From Limanda limanda (taxonomy: Eukaryota > Chordata > Actinopteri > Pleuronectiformes > Pleuronectidae): DNA of 64,000 nucleotides. Below the pieces are notes generated by a model, which saw nothing but the letters and a program-made list of their open reading frames with translations, had not been told where the DNA came from and searched no databases. Numbering within the stretch: the first letter of the stretch is position 1; each line of letters starts with the position of its first letter. A program made the translations under genes and the position numbers. Shown here one piece after another: positions 50,401-63,294 of this stretch. The stretch covers positions 20,041,523-20,105,522 of the forward strand of contig NC_083641.1 of assembly GCF_963576545.1 (NCBI RefSeq), read 5' to 3'.

Positions 50401-51285
50401 CATCCTGAATTCTGGTCAAATGAGGGAAGAGACGCCTGTGTGAAGAAAGAGGCAGAGTTTCTTTCGTATGAAGAAATTATGGGAGCTCTGCTCACCGCAG
50501 CGTCCCTGTTTGGAACATGTATGACAGCAGTCGTGGCACTCATCTTTTTCAGAAACAGGAAAACTCCCATCGTCAGGGCCAACAACTCCGAACTGAGCTT
50601 CCTGCTGCTCTTCTCCCTGACTCTGTGCTTCCTGTGCTCCCTGAGCTTCATCGGCCGGCCCTCCGAGTGGTCCTGCAAGCTGCGGCACACTGCGTTCGGC
50701 ATCACCTTTGTCCTCTGCATCTCTTGTGTCCTCGGGAAAACTATGGTGGTGTTAATGGCCTTCAGGGCGAGACTTCCAGGCAGAAATGTGATGAAATGGT
50801 TTGGTCCAGCACAGCAGAGGCTCAGTGTTCTAGGGTTCACTCTCATACAGGTTATTATATGCATCTTATGGTTGACAATTTCTCCCCCTTTCCCATTCAA
50901 GAACTTTGAAGAATTCAAGGACAAAATCATCCTGGAGTGCGCGCTGGGCTCAGCTGTAGGATTCTGGGCCGTACTCGGGTATATCGGGATTCTGGCCATT
51001 TTATGTTTCATTCTTGCTTTTCTGGCGCGGAAATTACCCGATAACTTTAACGAAGCCAAATTCATCACCTTCAGCATGTTGATATTCTGCGCAGTCTGGA
51101 TCACTTTTATTCCAGCCTATGTCAGCTCCCCTGGGAAGTTCAGTGTAGCAGTGGAAATCTTTGCTATTTTGGCCTCAAGTTTTGGACTCCTCATTTGTAT
51201 TTTTATTCCAAAATGTTATATTATCTTATATAAACCGGAGAAGAATACAAAAAAGAATATTATGGGGAAGATGGCACTAAAATAG
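47477..51285 (+). CDS. OlfC / V2R-like olfactory receptor, copy 7 (six exons, 858 aa)
   Basis: Exons: 47477-47709, 48062-48359, 48493-49278, 49381-49608, 49703-49826, 50378-51285. Type A: it shares with copy 1 the longer intron 2 (48360-48492), the FVSHLD segment, SESW after the ligand-binding glutamate and SDSQTAE. Private features are GGIFYFHS near the N terminus (S55Y) and an altered last few residues (KMALK instead of KVELK). All domain hallmarks and splice sites are intact, so it is probably functional. Its own downstream spacer is the most divergent of the array. AATAAA at 51676; the 3' flank to about 52020 is untranslated. Confidence 0.93.
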
Positions 51286-53056
51286 ATGGAATGGCACATA
51301 GTAAAGCACCTTACTCCAACAAGACCCAATTGTCCCATTAAATCCATCAAGCAGAACTCATAGATATCAGTCTTCTTAATATGCATTATTTATTTTTTAT
51401 CAAGATCCATAAATCGTTCCCTGGTAAAACTGTGAAAATGTTGAAAAATACCCCATCTGGCAATGTTAAGAAAGTAAAAAAGTCCTCCTGCTCTGTATCC
51501 TCACCAACATTGAATGGGTTCTTTCTTGACCCATACCAAATAATTTCACCAAGTTTCGTAAAAATCAATCGGGTAGTTTTAGGGTAATCTTGTTCACAAA
51601 CAAACAAAAGCAACAATCTAAAGTGTGGTCGCAATATGTTCTCATGTTATCATTGTTTCTACAAAATAACTGTCAAATAAACAACTCTATTCTGTATTCT
51701 ATATTGTACTGTATATCATTTATACATTAACACGATGTTTAAAGTATGTTACACTTCTCCAAATTCTTCTGTTGATGGAGACTGAATATTTGTTATAAAG
51801 AAGCTATTATACAGTTATAAGAAGGAGCCTCTCATTAGTAATTTTTGTTACAAACTTTATAAAAAGTAACCTTTATCATTCTGTTTAATGCAAATGTAAA
51901 TTATATTACTCATCAGAAAATATTGAAACAAAGTTTATTTAAAAATGGGGGGGGGGGGAGTGGCACATATGTGAATGTTCATATGTGAAACACACGCATA
52001 AATACATTTAAAAAATACATTACAGCCCACGGGCCATATACGGCCTGCCGAACTTGTCCAAATATTATTAATATTAATATAATTTTTTTGTTTTGGATTT
52101 TGTATGTTCATTGTATGCACCAAAAACCAGAGCAAATTTAAGGTAGGTGTAAACCTACTTGGCAATAAATACATGAAATTTAATTTTACCTTTTTCCTGT
52201 AATTCCCCCATTTCCCCATTAAATGGCGCACTTTGACCGCGAGTGTGGTGTATAGGGCTCGAAAGGGCACATGATCTCCTGTCACTTTTTCGCTTTGCCC
52301 TGTGAGCCCTTCTGTAAAATGAGCGGTCAAGGAAACGAAAAGTGGACAATGAGTGCCGAGTGTTTAACACGGAGTGGACAACAAAATAGTTTTTTTCACT
52401 GAAGTCCAATCGAAGGCTGTTTGCCTGATATGCCGTGAAACTGTTGCAGTTTTTAAGGAGTAAAACATCAGCCGTCACTTTGCTACGAAGCATGCTAACT
52501 ACGCTAGCAAGCAGTAAACACAAGAACGGGCGACTAATTTACAGATTCAGCAAAAAAAAATTCACCGACAAACTGAGTCAACTACCAAGGCAAGATTTTT
52601 GGTGGCATTCAGATTAGCAAAGGCTAGCAAGCCTTTCTCCGAAGGCCAGTTTGTAAAAGAATGCATGGTACAGACAGCAAACATGTTGTGTCCGGAGATC
52701 AAAAGCAAATTTGAAAAAGTCCGTTCATCACGCAGGACTGTGACTCACCGTGTGGAACTGATTGATGAAAACATAGCCAGCCAATTAAACAAAAGGTCTG
52801 ATTTCTTTGAGTTATGTTCACTAGCACTGGATGAAAGTAAGGACGTAAAGGACTGGAGGAAACTGATGCGGATAATCAGGACTTGCTGTACCACTCTCGT
52901 GTCTGCTGGTTTAGTTTGGGGAAAGTCTTGCAACGAATGTGGAAGCTGAAAGAGGACATCATCGCATTTTTGGAGTTGATGGGGAAATCTGACGAATTCC
53001 CTGAGCTAAGCGACAGGAACTGGCTTTGTGACTTTGCGTTTACTGTGGATGTAGAT

Positions 53057-54387
53057 CAGGGGTCTTCAACGTTTTTCAGGCCAAGGATCCTCAAACTGGT
53101 GGAGAGATGGAGCAGGGACCCCCTACTATATTCATTGTATAAAATTTTGTTTCATATTAAACTGGGCATAGTGCCATGACTAAACATAGCTACTGTTGAG
53201 ATATCTATGTTTTGTTCTCTATCTTATGAATATATTTTACTATATTTTACCTACATTTATACCCTGTGAATCAATATTAGCTGTGTAGTCTATAGAATTA
53301 ACAATATTACAACTGTTTCTTTCATCTGGAGTAATGTATAACTTCTGGACTCAGGCACAGGGTCAAACACAGAGCGCAACCATTTGAGTGTTAATCTGAC
53401 TGCAAAGTGCAATTTGGGGAAAGCGTGAGAAGGAAAATTCATCTTGAGATTTGAGATAATGAAAGCACGGATTCTCAGGAAGGAGAGAGGATGTGCTCGG
53501 ACTAACACAAAGAACCATTTCATAAATTATTATTGGAAAAAGATATTAAATCCTCCTCTAAAGTTTAATCTGCTGTGTCTCTCCACTGTGAAAGACTCCC
53601 TGCTTTGATATGGGCACAATGGTGGGACACCTGGTGTAGTGGACCTTCTCTCACAGAGATATGCTTGCAAAAAACTGCACTTTGAGAGACAGTATACATC
53701 TGGCCAATGGCTGAGTGCCCTCAAGAAAAGAACCGCCTCTGTGTTGCATTCTGTGTCTTTTACAAATACTGTGGACTTGGGAAAGTGGGGGTTTCTTCTC
53801 GACATGATCCAGTGACCTGGGGACGTGTCCAGGAGAACTCCAGAAGGGACCGGGCTCGATACTACCCTGTTATTGTGCATTCAATATTAAGCTATTCAAA
53901 TATTACACGGGTTCATATATTCATGTTTTTAATATAAACATGTGCAAGGTACAGGGTGGCCATGCCACTTGCATTTATAAACATACATCTTGCATACAAC
54001 ACTGAGCTATTAAAGTAATTCGCAGATTCACGTTTTTATTTTAAACAAACATGTAGACGAGACAGTAAACCCTCAAGCCATCTGTGGATTGCACACATAC
54101 TCCCACATTAGTGAGATGTCGGCCCCTGATGGGCAGCACACATCTTATCTAACCTTGGACGGATGGAGGTTGTCAAGCAGAGGGTCATATCAGCCTCACA
54201 ATATGTTGGATGCATGTTATTGTGTATTAAAAGACATTTAAATTCGAGGGGAAAAAACTTGTTCGAAAATTTAAAAAAATAAAAAAAAAATAAAAAAATT
54301 GTCTAATCAACCAAAGATTTTGCGACCCCCCCTGCAGTACCTCCGCAAACCCCCTAGGGTTCGCGGACTCCCTGTTGATGACCTCTG
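53057..54387. mobile_element. Non-autonomous hAT-like MITE B, spacer 7, interrupted
   Basis: Starts at CAGGGGTCTTCAACG after ATGTAGAT (53049-53056) and ends GACCTCTG before ATGTAGAT (54388-54395). It is split by a 668-bp insert at 53194-53861. It is older or faster evolving than the other copies, with several substitutions. Confidence 0.85.
53194..53861. mobile_element. 668-bp insert with 4-bp duplication, possible solo LTR
   Basis: Absent from the other MITE B copies, which read CATAGCTACCCTG across the site. The insert is flanked by CTAC (53190-53193 and 53862-53865). It starts TGTTGAGATATC, a TG start as in LTRs, but its end (CTCGATA) is not a clean CA. The length and single-copy form suggest a solo LTR, but no internal retroelement genes are present to test this. 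Confidence 0.5.
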
Positions 54388-54692
54388 ATGTAGATAATAA
54401 AGATGTTCAAGTCAGTAATTGGTTTGGGCGCAGGCCTCAGATGTTTTCATAATGTTTGATCAGTCACGTTATGACATGTTTTTGTATTGTTCATGTTTGT
54501 GAAATTTGTTAAATTGCCTTGCAAATAAATGCTTTGCTACCTGTTAAAGGCCAAATCCTTTCATGTAATGATTTTTACATGTCATTTATATAAGTTCTCA
54601 CAACCACTCCGTTCATCTGTTCCTGGCCCGGACCCTCTGTCAAATTTTAGAACCAATTGTGGCCCGCGAGTCAAAAAGTTTGCCCACCTCTG

Positions 54693-54862
54693 GGCTAAGC
54701 TCTTCTCTTTTGGCACCTCCCTCCTCTTGCCCCACCTCACAAGTCCAGAGCAATGAATCATCACTGTTCGGGTATAAAAAATGTATAAATACCAGTGCAA
54801 AGCGTCTGATTTAAACTGTGGCACATGTGTCGCCACCAAGTGGTTTATTTCTCTAAGGCAGA
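54693..54862 (+). promoter_or_regulatory. Core promoter of copy 8
   Basis: TATA stretch at 54773-54791. The segment between the transposon end and the TATA is 3 bp shorter than in other units (CTTCTCTTTTGG). Confidence 0.7.
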
Positions 54863-57800
54863 ATGACGTCCATTCAGAGGTGGCCAGAACAAGGGTGGGC
54901 ACTTTTACAGCTGCTGCTGGTGGCGTCTTTCTCTCAGGCTGAGGAGCCACAGTGCAGGCAGAGGGGGGATCCTGAGAACCCTCCACTGTCTCAGGATGGG
55001 GACATAATGTTGGGGGGAATCTTATCTTTCCACAGCAGCTGGAAAGACAGAGAGGAAACCTACACTCACAAACCATTGCCACTGGAGTGCACCAGGTAAA
55101 TTATTCAGTAGAAATCTATAATATGGAAAATATATACTAGTGGAAATGAATAGAGATAGAAAACAGGCTAAAAAAAATATGATCAAAGTAAGAAAATTCA
55201 AATATGTTGTGTGCATTGATACCCTCACAGGCTTTCATTTGAACTGCTACAAGAAAATACAATTGTTGGACCAACTTAAAAAATCTAACAGAAACAAAAA
55301 TGAATTGAGTTTGTTCAACTTTTAGTCAGCAAGATATATATTCACACATTTCCTAATTAAAGTTTGAGGAAAAAAACTGCAACTATAAAGTTGTCCATGC
55401 ATTTTATTCAGGGAAGTGTTACCATATCTATAACTGTTTGCATTAAGTTTGAATTTCAGAGGGTTCCAGTATGCCCAGGCTATGCTTTTTGCCATCGAGG
55501 AGATAAATAACACCACAAATTTACTGCCTGGCATCTCTCTGGGATATAAAATGTACGATGCCTGTGGCTCCATCGCCAGAAGTGTGAGGGCTGCTCTGGC
55601 CTTGGCTAACGGTAATGATGTTGTATCTGCCCCCTCCGCAACACCGTGTACCAAACCTGCACAGGTGCAGGCGATCATGGGAGAAACCTCTTCCTCTCCG
55701 TCCATGGCTATAGCTACCGTCATCGGGCCATTTCATATCCCACTGGTGGGTACGTTTCAAAAATGTATAATGCTTGTGCCTTTTTTATCATTTTTAGCTG
55801 CTTAGAGTAAATTAGGAGAGATGTTTTTTTAATATATATTTAGGAGGTAATTTCTTTCTTCTTTTAGATCAGCCACTATGCCACCTGTGCTTGTCTCAGT
55901 GACAAAACCAAGTACCCGTCCTTCCTCAGAACAATACCCAGTGACTACTACCAGAGCAGAGCCCTGGCCCAGCTGGTCAAGCACTTTGGTTGGAGCTGGG
56001 TTGGAGCCATTAGAACCAATGATGATTACGGAAATAACGGCATGGCTACGTTCACAGAAAGTGCCCGACAGCTGGGCATCTGTCTGGAGTACTCTGTGTC
56101 TTTTTTCAGAACAAACCCGCCTGACAAAATACTAAAGATAATCAACGTCATCAAGGCTTCCACCTCTAGGGTGATTATTGCTTTTCTCTCTCCCTTGGAT
56201 ATGGATGTGCTGATACATGAGCTGTCCCACCACAACCTGACTGGTTACCAGTGGGTGGGCAGCGAGGGCTGGATCTTTGATTCTCAAACTGCAGAAATGA
56301 ATGGGCATCACATCCTGGACGGGGCCATAGGCCTGTCCATCCCCAAAGCACATGTCAGGGGCATGAGAGAGTTTATACTGAATGTGAAGCCACTCAATTC
56401 ATCCGGCAATGAAATGTTTACAGAGTTCTGGGAGGCTTTATTCAGCTGTAAGTTCAAACAGTCCACAGCGAAGCAGAGAGAATGTACTGGGGGTGAAGAT
56501 CTGACCCAAGTGCACAACAGCTTCACTGACATGTCTCTCATGCCGATATTTAACAATGTCTACAAAGGAGTTTATGCTGTGGCTCATGCACTTCATAGCA
56601 TTCTTGGCTGTAATGAAACATGTAACGACAAAGTGCAGCTCAATCCATGGACGGTGAGTTCTTACACAAGAGATAAAGCTTCCACAGTTTCTCTATAAGC
56701 AGTCTCTCTGTGATAGACATAGAGGATGTCCATTAACTATGATCTGTTTTCTTTAGATTTTACAGCGCATAAAAAGGATTGAGTTCAAAACAAAGGAAGG
56801 AGACAAGGTTTACTTTAATGAAGATGGCGACCCAGCAGCAGAGTATGAAATCATAAACTGGCAGCGAGCAGAAAGCGGCTTGGTGGAGTTTGTCACAGTC
56901 GGTCTTTATGATGCGTCTTTACCTGCAGACAAACAGCTGAATCTGCACAATACGTCTTTAATCTGGGCAAAGAACTCAAAACAAGTCAGTATATACCTGC
57001 AGTATAGTTGTGTAGTTGCACCAAAATGAAGACAACTGAATGCACGTGTATTTCCTCAAAGTCGTTTTCTTCATGCAGGTGCCTGTGTCAGTTTGCAGTG
57101 AGAATTGTCCCCCAGGAACCAGGAAGGTTCTTCAGAAAGGAAAACCTGTCTGCTGCTTTGACTGTATAAGATGTACAGAGGGAGAAATAAGCAACGTTGC
57201 AGGTTTAGTGATATATATATATTTTTTATTCACTTTGCTGTTCCACAAATCAAATCTTGTCAGAGTCCAGACCAATCCTAACAAATGGCATTTATCTGTT
57301 TTCTAATGTCCAAATCAGGTAAGGTTTCCTGGGGGGAAAAATGTGTAGTTTCTCTATTACAAATAAATGAAAATTTGATTTGTGAATTAAACATATCAAA
57401 CAAAGCAAAGTGTCATAAATCACCTAAATATATTATATGCAGTTATAGCTTCAAGTCAAATTTGAAGACCCCATGTGAAAAGTGAATTAACAAAGTTATA
57501 CCAATATGAATTATGCAGTAATAAACCTGAAGCCTGCAAATAATCTAGCACATCTGCGCATCTCCTTTTGGTTAGATGCCTGAAATGAGGTCTATAGCAA
57601 TCACAGGATGAATGTCTTTTTATTCTAAAACAAAAAATACAACAGTAAATATCATGATTTATTGAAAAGACAGTTGCTATAAGTGGCCAATGTCAGGGAC
57701 TTAGTGTAGATGCAATAAAACAACAATGAAATTAAACTAATCTACTCGGCAAGTCACACCTGCTTTAATACTTTTCAGATTCTGTCTCCTGTGTGCGGTG

Positions 57801-58686
57801 CCATCCTGAATTCTGGTCAAATGAGGGAAGAGACGCCTGTTTGAAGAAAGAGGCAGAGTTTCTTTCGTATGAAGAAATTATGGGAGCGCTGCTCACCGCG
57901 GCGTCCCTGTTTGGAATATGTATGACCGCAGTCGTGGCACTCATCTTTTTCAGAAACAGGAAAACTCCCATCGTCAGGGCCAACAACTCCGAACTGAGCT
58001 TCCTGCTGCTCTTCTCCCTGACTCTGTGCTTCCTTTGCTCCCTGAGCTTCATCGGCCGGCCCTCCGAGTGGTCCTGCATGCTGCGGCACACTGCGTTCGG
58101 CATCACCTTCGTCCTCTGCATCTCTTGTGTCCTCGGGAAAACTATGGTGGTGTTAATGGCCTTCAGGGCGAGACTTCCAGGCAGAAATGTGATGAAATGG
58201 TTTGGTCCTGCACAGCAGAGGCTCAGTGTTCTAGGGTTCACTCTCATACAGGTTATTATATGCATCTTATGGTTGACAATTTCTCCTCCTTTCCCATTCA
58301 AGAACTTTAAAGAATTCAAGGACAAAATCCTCCTGGAGTGCGCGCTGGGCTCAGCTGTAGGATTCTGGGCCGTACTCGGGTATATCGGGATTCTGGCCAT
58401 TTTATGTTTCATTCTTGCTTTTCTGGCGCGGAAATTACCCGATAACTTTAACGAAGCCAAATTCATAACCTTCAGCATGTTGATATTCTGCGCAGTCTGG
58501 ATCACTTTTATTCCAGCCTATGTCAGCTCTCCTGGGAAGTTCAGTGTAGCAGTGGAAATCTTTGCTATTTTGGCCTCAAGTTTTGGACTCCTTATTTGTA
58601 TTTTTATTCCAAAATGTTATATTATCTTATATAAACCGGAGAAGAATACAAAAAAGAATATTATGGGGAAGGTGGAACTAAAATAA
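54863..58686 (+). CDS. OlfC / V2R-like olfactory receptor, copy 8 (six exons, 858 aa)
   Basis: Exons: 54863-55095, 55448-55745, 55868-56653, 56757-56984, 57079-57202, 57779-58686. Intron 3 is 103 nt here (102 nt in the other seven) because of one extra base near 56690, so reading straight through the intron breaks the frame; splicing restores it. This shows that the segment is an intron in the family. The protein is intermediate between types A and B (FRGFQYAQ with [18 protein letters not shown] with ILQRIKRI). Private changes include F54L, D260N, L438W, V578L, T603I and E734K; T603I lies in helix 1. All nine cysteines and the helix 5-6 [10 protein letters not shown] motif remain. AATAAA at 59077; 3' flank untranslated to about 59400. 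Confidence 0.92.
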
Positions 58687-61600
58687 ATAGAATGGCAAAC
58701 AGTAAAGCACCTTACTCCAACAAGGCCCAATTGTCCAATCAAATCCATCAAGCAGAACTCATAGATATAAGTCTCCTTAATATGCATGATTTATTTTTTA
58801 TCAAGATCCATAAATCGTTCCCTGGTAAAACTGTGAAAATGTTGAAAAATACCCCATCTGGCAATGTTAAGAAAGTAAAAAAGTCCTCCTGCTCTGTATC
58901 CACACCAACATTTAATGGGTTCTTTCTTGACCCATACCGTATGATTTCACTAAGTTTCGTATAAATCCATCAGGTAGTTTTAGGGTAATCTTGCTCACAA
59001 ACAAACAAAAGCAACAATCTAAAGTGTGGTCTCAATATGTTCTCATGCCATCATTGTTTCTACATAATAACTGTCAAATAAACAGCTCTTTTCTATATTC
59101 AATATCGTACTGTATATCATTTATATAATTTTGTTTAAAGTATGTTACACGTCGCCAAATGCTTCTGTTGATGGAGACTGAATATTTGTTATAAAGAAGC
59201 TATTATACAGTTATAAGAAGGAGCCTCTCAGAAGTAATTTTTAATCAACTTTATATACAGTAACCTTTATCATTCTGTTTGATGCAAATGTAAATTGTAT
59301 TATCACAAAATATTAAAACAAAGTTTATTTAAAAATGGGGGGGAAGTTGCACATGTGAATGTTCTTCTCTGAAACACACAAATAAACTTTAAAAATAAAG
59401 TACGGCCCACGGGCCATACTTTATTTTTAATCCGGCCCGCCGAACTTGTCCAAATATTATTATAATAATTATTATTATTATTATTAATAATACTTTGTTG
59501 TTGTTGTTGTATATTTATGTTTTTATATTCATTCAACAGCCAGAGCAAATTCTAGGTAGGTGTAAACCTACTTGGCAATAAATACATACTGATTCTGAAA
59601 TCACTAAAATTTTACCTTTCTCCTGTAATGCCCCCATTTCCCCATTAGATGGCGCACTTTGACCGGGAGTGTGGCGTATAGGGCTCGAAAGGGCATATGA
59701 TCTCCCGTCACTTTTTCGCTTTGCCCTGTGAGCCCTTCTATCAAATGAGCAGAGCAAGGAAATGAAAAGTGGAAAATGAGTGCCGAGTGTTTAACACGGA
59801 GTGGACAACAAAATACTTTTTCACTGAAGTTCCGTCCAAGGCTGTATGCCTGATATGCTGAGAAACTGTCGCAGTGTTCAAGGAGTACAACATTAGCTGT
59901 CACTTTGCTACGAAGCATGCTAACTATGTTAGCAAGCAGTCAACGCAAGAATGGGCGACTAATTTACAGACTCATCAACATTTCTTTCACCGACAAACTG
60001 CGATTCAAGAGTCAACTACCAAGGCAAGTTTTTTGGTGGCATTCGAAATTGCAAAGGCTAGCAAGCCTTTCTCAGAAGGCAAGTTAGTAAAATAATGCAT
60101 GGTACAGACAGCAGACATCTTGTGTCCGGAGATCAAAAGCAAATTTAAAAAAGTCCGTTCATCACGCAGGACTGTGACTCACCGTGTGGAACTGATTGAT
60201 GAAAATATAGCCAGCCAATTAAAAAAAAAGTCTGATTCCTTTGAGTTATATTCACTAGCACTGGATAAAAGTACGGACGTAAAAGACACTGCTCAGCTCC
60301 TCATTTTTATCCGAGGCATTGACGACAGTTTTGCGATAGCAGAGGAGTGTTTGTCCATGGAGTCCCTGAAAGGAACAACGTGGGGAGAGGACTTGTATAA
60401 CCAGGTGTCTGCTGTCATCAAAAGAATGAAGCTACCTTGGAATAAAACTGTCAATGTCACAACGGACGGATCACAAAATGTAACTGGAAAAAATGTTGGT
60501 CTGCTGAAAAGAATTCAGGATATAGTGAAAGAGGAAAACCCTGACCAGGATTTTATTTTCTATCATCCATCAGGAATCCCTGTGTAAGTCTGTATCGCAG
60601 CTTAATCATGTTGTGAATCCAGTCGAAAAACTTGTAAACTTTATAAGAGCAAGGGGACTTCAGAACCGTCAGTTTATTACGTTCCTGGAGGAAACTGATG
60701 CAGATAATCAGGACTTGCTGTACCACTCTTGTGTCCGCTGGTTAAGTTCAGGGAAAGTGTTGCAACGAGTGTTGGAGCTGAAAGAGGACATCATCATATT
60801 TTTGGAGTTGATGGGGAAATCTGAAAAATTCCCTGAGCTAAGCGACAAGAACTGGCTTTGTGACTTTGCGTTTGCTGTGGACATATTTTCACACATGAAT
60901 GAGCTGAATGTGAAACTGCAGGGGAAAGATCAGTTTGTTCACGACATGTAAAAACATGTGAAAGCCTTCAAATCAAAGCTCACTTTGTTCTCCAGACAAA
61001 TTGCAAACAAATCTTTCGCTCATTCCCCACACTTGCCATGCAGGGACAGGTACCGCGAAACACCAAAAAATACAGCAAATCACTTGAAGACCTGCATGCA
61101 GAATTCTGCCATAGGTTCTGATTTCGAAAAACATTGAACAGTCACTTCAGCTGGTGTCCTGTCCCCTGTCACAGGACCCTGAAACAGCACCACAGGAGCT
61201 GCAGTTGGAACTGATAGATCTTCAGTCTTACTCCGTCCTAAAGGAGAAGTTCAACTCTGTTAAACTGAATGACTTTTATGCTTCACTTAACAGAGCCACG
61301 TTTCCAAACCTCCGGAGGACTGCACAGAAGATGCTGACTTCGTTTGGCTCAAATTATGTGTGTGAGCAGACATTCAGCGTCATGAACGCCAACAAAGCCC
61401 GTCACAGATCAAAGTTAAGGAATCAGCAACTCAGATCTATCCTGAGAATTGCCACAACCAAAATAACTCCAGACCTGGATGCACTGGCAAAAATGGGAGA
61501 TCAACATTACTGTTCCCACTGAAACTGAGAGTGATGATGTGTTGCTGCAGTGACCTTGGAGCGACATGTTTTTGTATTGTTCATGTTCGTGAAATTTGTT

Positions 61601-62313
61601 AAATTGTCTTGCAGATAAATGCTTTGCTACCTGTTAAAGGCCAAATCCTTTCATGTAATGATTTTTACATGTCTTTTATATAAGTTCTCACAAACACTCC
61701 ATCCATCTGTTCCTGGCCCGGAACTCTGTCAAATTTTAGAACCCATTGTGGCCCGCAAGCAGAGGTGTCAAGTAACGAAGTACAAATACTTTGTTACCTC
61801 ACTTAAGTAGAAATTTTGGGTATCTATACGTTACTGGAGTATTTATTTTTCAGATGACTTTTTACTTCTACTCCTTACATTTTCACGCAAGTATCTGTAC
61901 TTTCTACTCCTTACATTTTAAAAATAGCCTTGTTACCCGATTTAATTTTGGCACACAACCGCACCAGAGGGTTCCGAAAAAGGAGAGCAAAGCCAGAGCT
62001 GCGTGCGACGTGCGCCACCCCCCACGCCTCCGCTGACGCGCCTCGCTGTCGGGTCCGTCGGCCATCGGGGCAGGCCGGCAAAGGCGCACGGAGGTGTGGT
62101 TCAGAAGAGAAGGAGGCACCGCACGGTCGTGGACAGAGCTCAGAGGAGTGGAGGAGACAGAAAAAGAGAAGGGGGGGGGAGCACTCGCGTGCCATCCCAC
62201 ACACACCCCGGCCTCGGGAGACACGCTGGCCCTGGGGCGCAGCGCAAGACCCTGAGCACCTGTGGGGGGGTTTGGGTGCCTTGCTCGACCAGATTCGAAT
62301 CAGGCTGTACCGG

Positions 62314-62357
<44 letters not shown>

Positions 62358-62374
62358 CTGTACTTCCTCTCGAT
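62314..62374 (-). pseudogene. 18S rRNA 3' end fragment (antisense), spacer 8
   Basis: Same fragment as at 15373-15433, here preceded on this strand by the uninterrupted GC-rich, probably ITS1-derived block (about 62000-62313). Confidence 0.88.
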
Positions 62375-62480
62375 CAGGGGTGTCCAAACTACGGCCCGCT
62401 GGCCAACTGCGGCCCGCCATCCATTTTTAATTAATTTATTATCATTTATCAATTTTAAAAATAAATAAATGATAATAAAT

Positions 62481-62668
62481 ATGACCCGCGCTTACTGGGA
62501 ATTCCTCGTTCATGGGAAACAATTGCAATCCCACATCCCTATCACGAGTGGGGTTCAGCGGGTTACCCGCGCCTCTTGGCGAAGGGTAGACACACGCTGA
62601 TCCAGTCAGTGTGGCGCGCGTGCAGCCCCGGACATCTAAGGGCATCACAGACCTGTTATTGCTCAATC
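62481..62668 (-). pseudogene. 18S rRNA 3' domain fragment (antisense), spacer 8
   Basis: Matches 18S better than the spacer 2 copy: it keeps GTTCATGGGAAACAATTGCA, close to the native sequence. It is separated from the 3' end piece by the same truncated hAT end (62375-62480). Confidence 0.88.
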
Positions 62669-63121
62669 ATCAGAGGAAGAGGAGTTCTTTTCCTCCTTGA
62701 AGAAGACAGGCCCTCTTGAAACGACCCAGCAGTTGGATGCGTACCTGGGGTTCCCAGGAGACACAGTAGTGCATCCCACATTTTTCAAGATAACATTTTA
62801 CTATAACAATATAGTCATAATGGCCTTTAGAAAACTGTTTTTTTTGGAGGAGGTGGGGTAGTGCACTATAGGCCCCTGAGATGCGGCTTAAGAGTTTGTC
62901 CTTAGTGGAAAAAAATGTCCCCTTACATTACTTTTACTTTTATACTTTAAGTAGTTTTGAAACCAGTACTTTTACACTTTTACTTAAGTAAAAAGCTTGA
63001 GTTGATACTTCAACTTCTACAAAAGTATTTTTAAACCCTAGTATCTATACTTCTACTTGAGTAATGAATGTGAATACTTTTGACACCTGTGCCCGCGAGT
63101 CAAAAAGTTTGCCCACCTCTG

Positions 63122-63294
63122 GGCTAAGCTCTTCTTGTCTTTTGGCACCTCCCTCCTCTTGCCCCACCTTGCAGGTCCAAAGCAATGAGTCATCACTATT
63201 CGGGTATAAAAAATGTATAAATACCAGTGCAAAGCCTCTGATTTAAACTGTGGCACATGTGACGCCACCAAGTGGTTTTTTTCTCTAAGACAGA
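63122..63294 (+). promoter_or_regulatory. Core promoter of copy 9
   Basis: TATA stretch at 63205-63223, 90 bp before the ATG; it shares the CTTGCAGGTCCAAAGC variant with copy 3. Confidence 0.7.

Larger units (their letters stand above)
52020..54692 (+). mobile_element. hAT (GTF2IRD2-type) transposon, spacer 7, separate deletion form
   Basis: Finger region at about 52344-52600. From 52599 the frame runs through FVKECMVQTAN without the TAA found at this codon in the other seven spacers (GAA at 52659-52661). After LALDESKDVKD the core is fused to GGAAACTGATGCGG, a deletion not seen elsewhere. The 647-bp-type MITE follows, itself interrupted by an LTR-like insert. Right terminal repeat ends at 54692. 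Confidence 0.82.
61760..63091 (+). mobile_element. Tol2-like non-autonomous hAT carrying rDNA pieces, spacer 8
   Basis: Same element at the same host position as in spacer 2; duplication CCCGCAAG (61752-61759) / CCCGCGAG (63092-63099). It lacks the 826-bp nested insert (empty site CCTGTGGG at 62259-62266) and has 38 bp more near 61880. The right end reads CACCTGTG instead of CACCTCTG. The SEEEEFF tail starts at 62670. Confidence 0.8.
59400..63121 (+). mobile_element. hAT (GTF2IRD2-type) transposon, spacer 8, split by a Tol2-like insertion
   Basis: A TGA replaces the CGA codon after CLIC near 59860. Finger remainder 59874-60092; core 60099-60584; middle part 60613-60948, ended by the same TAA as in spacer 1; C-terminal dimerisation region 61154-61519, open. 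The trailer segment CAAATCTCCGACAAACAGCC and about 130 bp after it, present in spacer 2, are deleted near 61561. The Tol2-like element occupies 61760-63091. Right end 63121. Confidence 0.85.
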
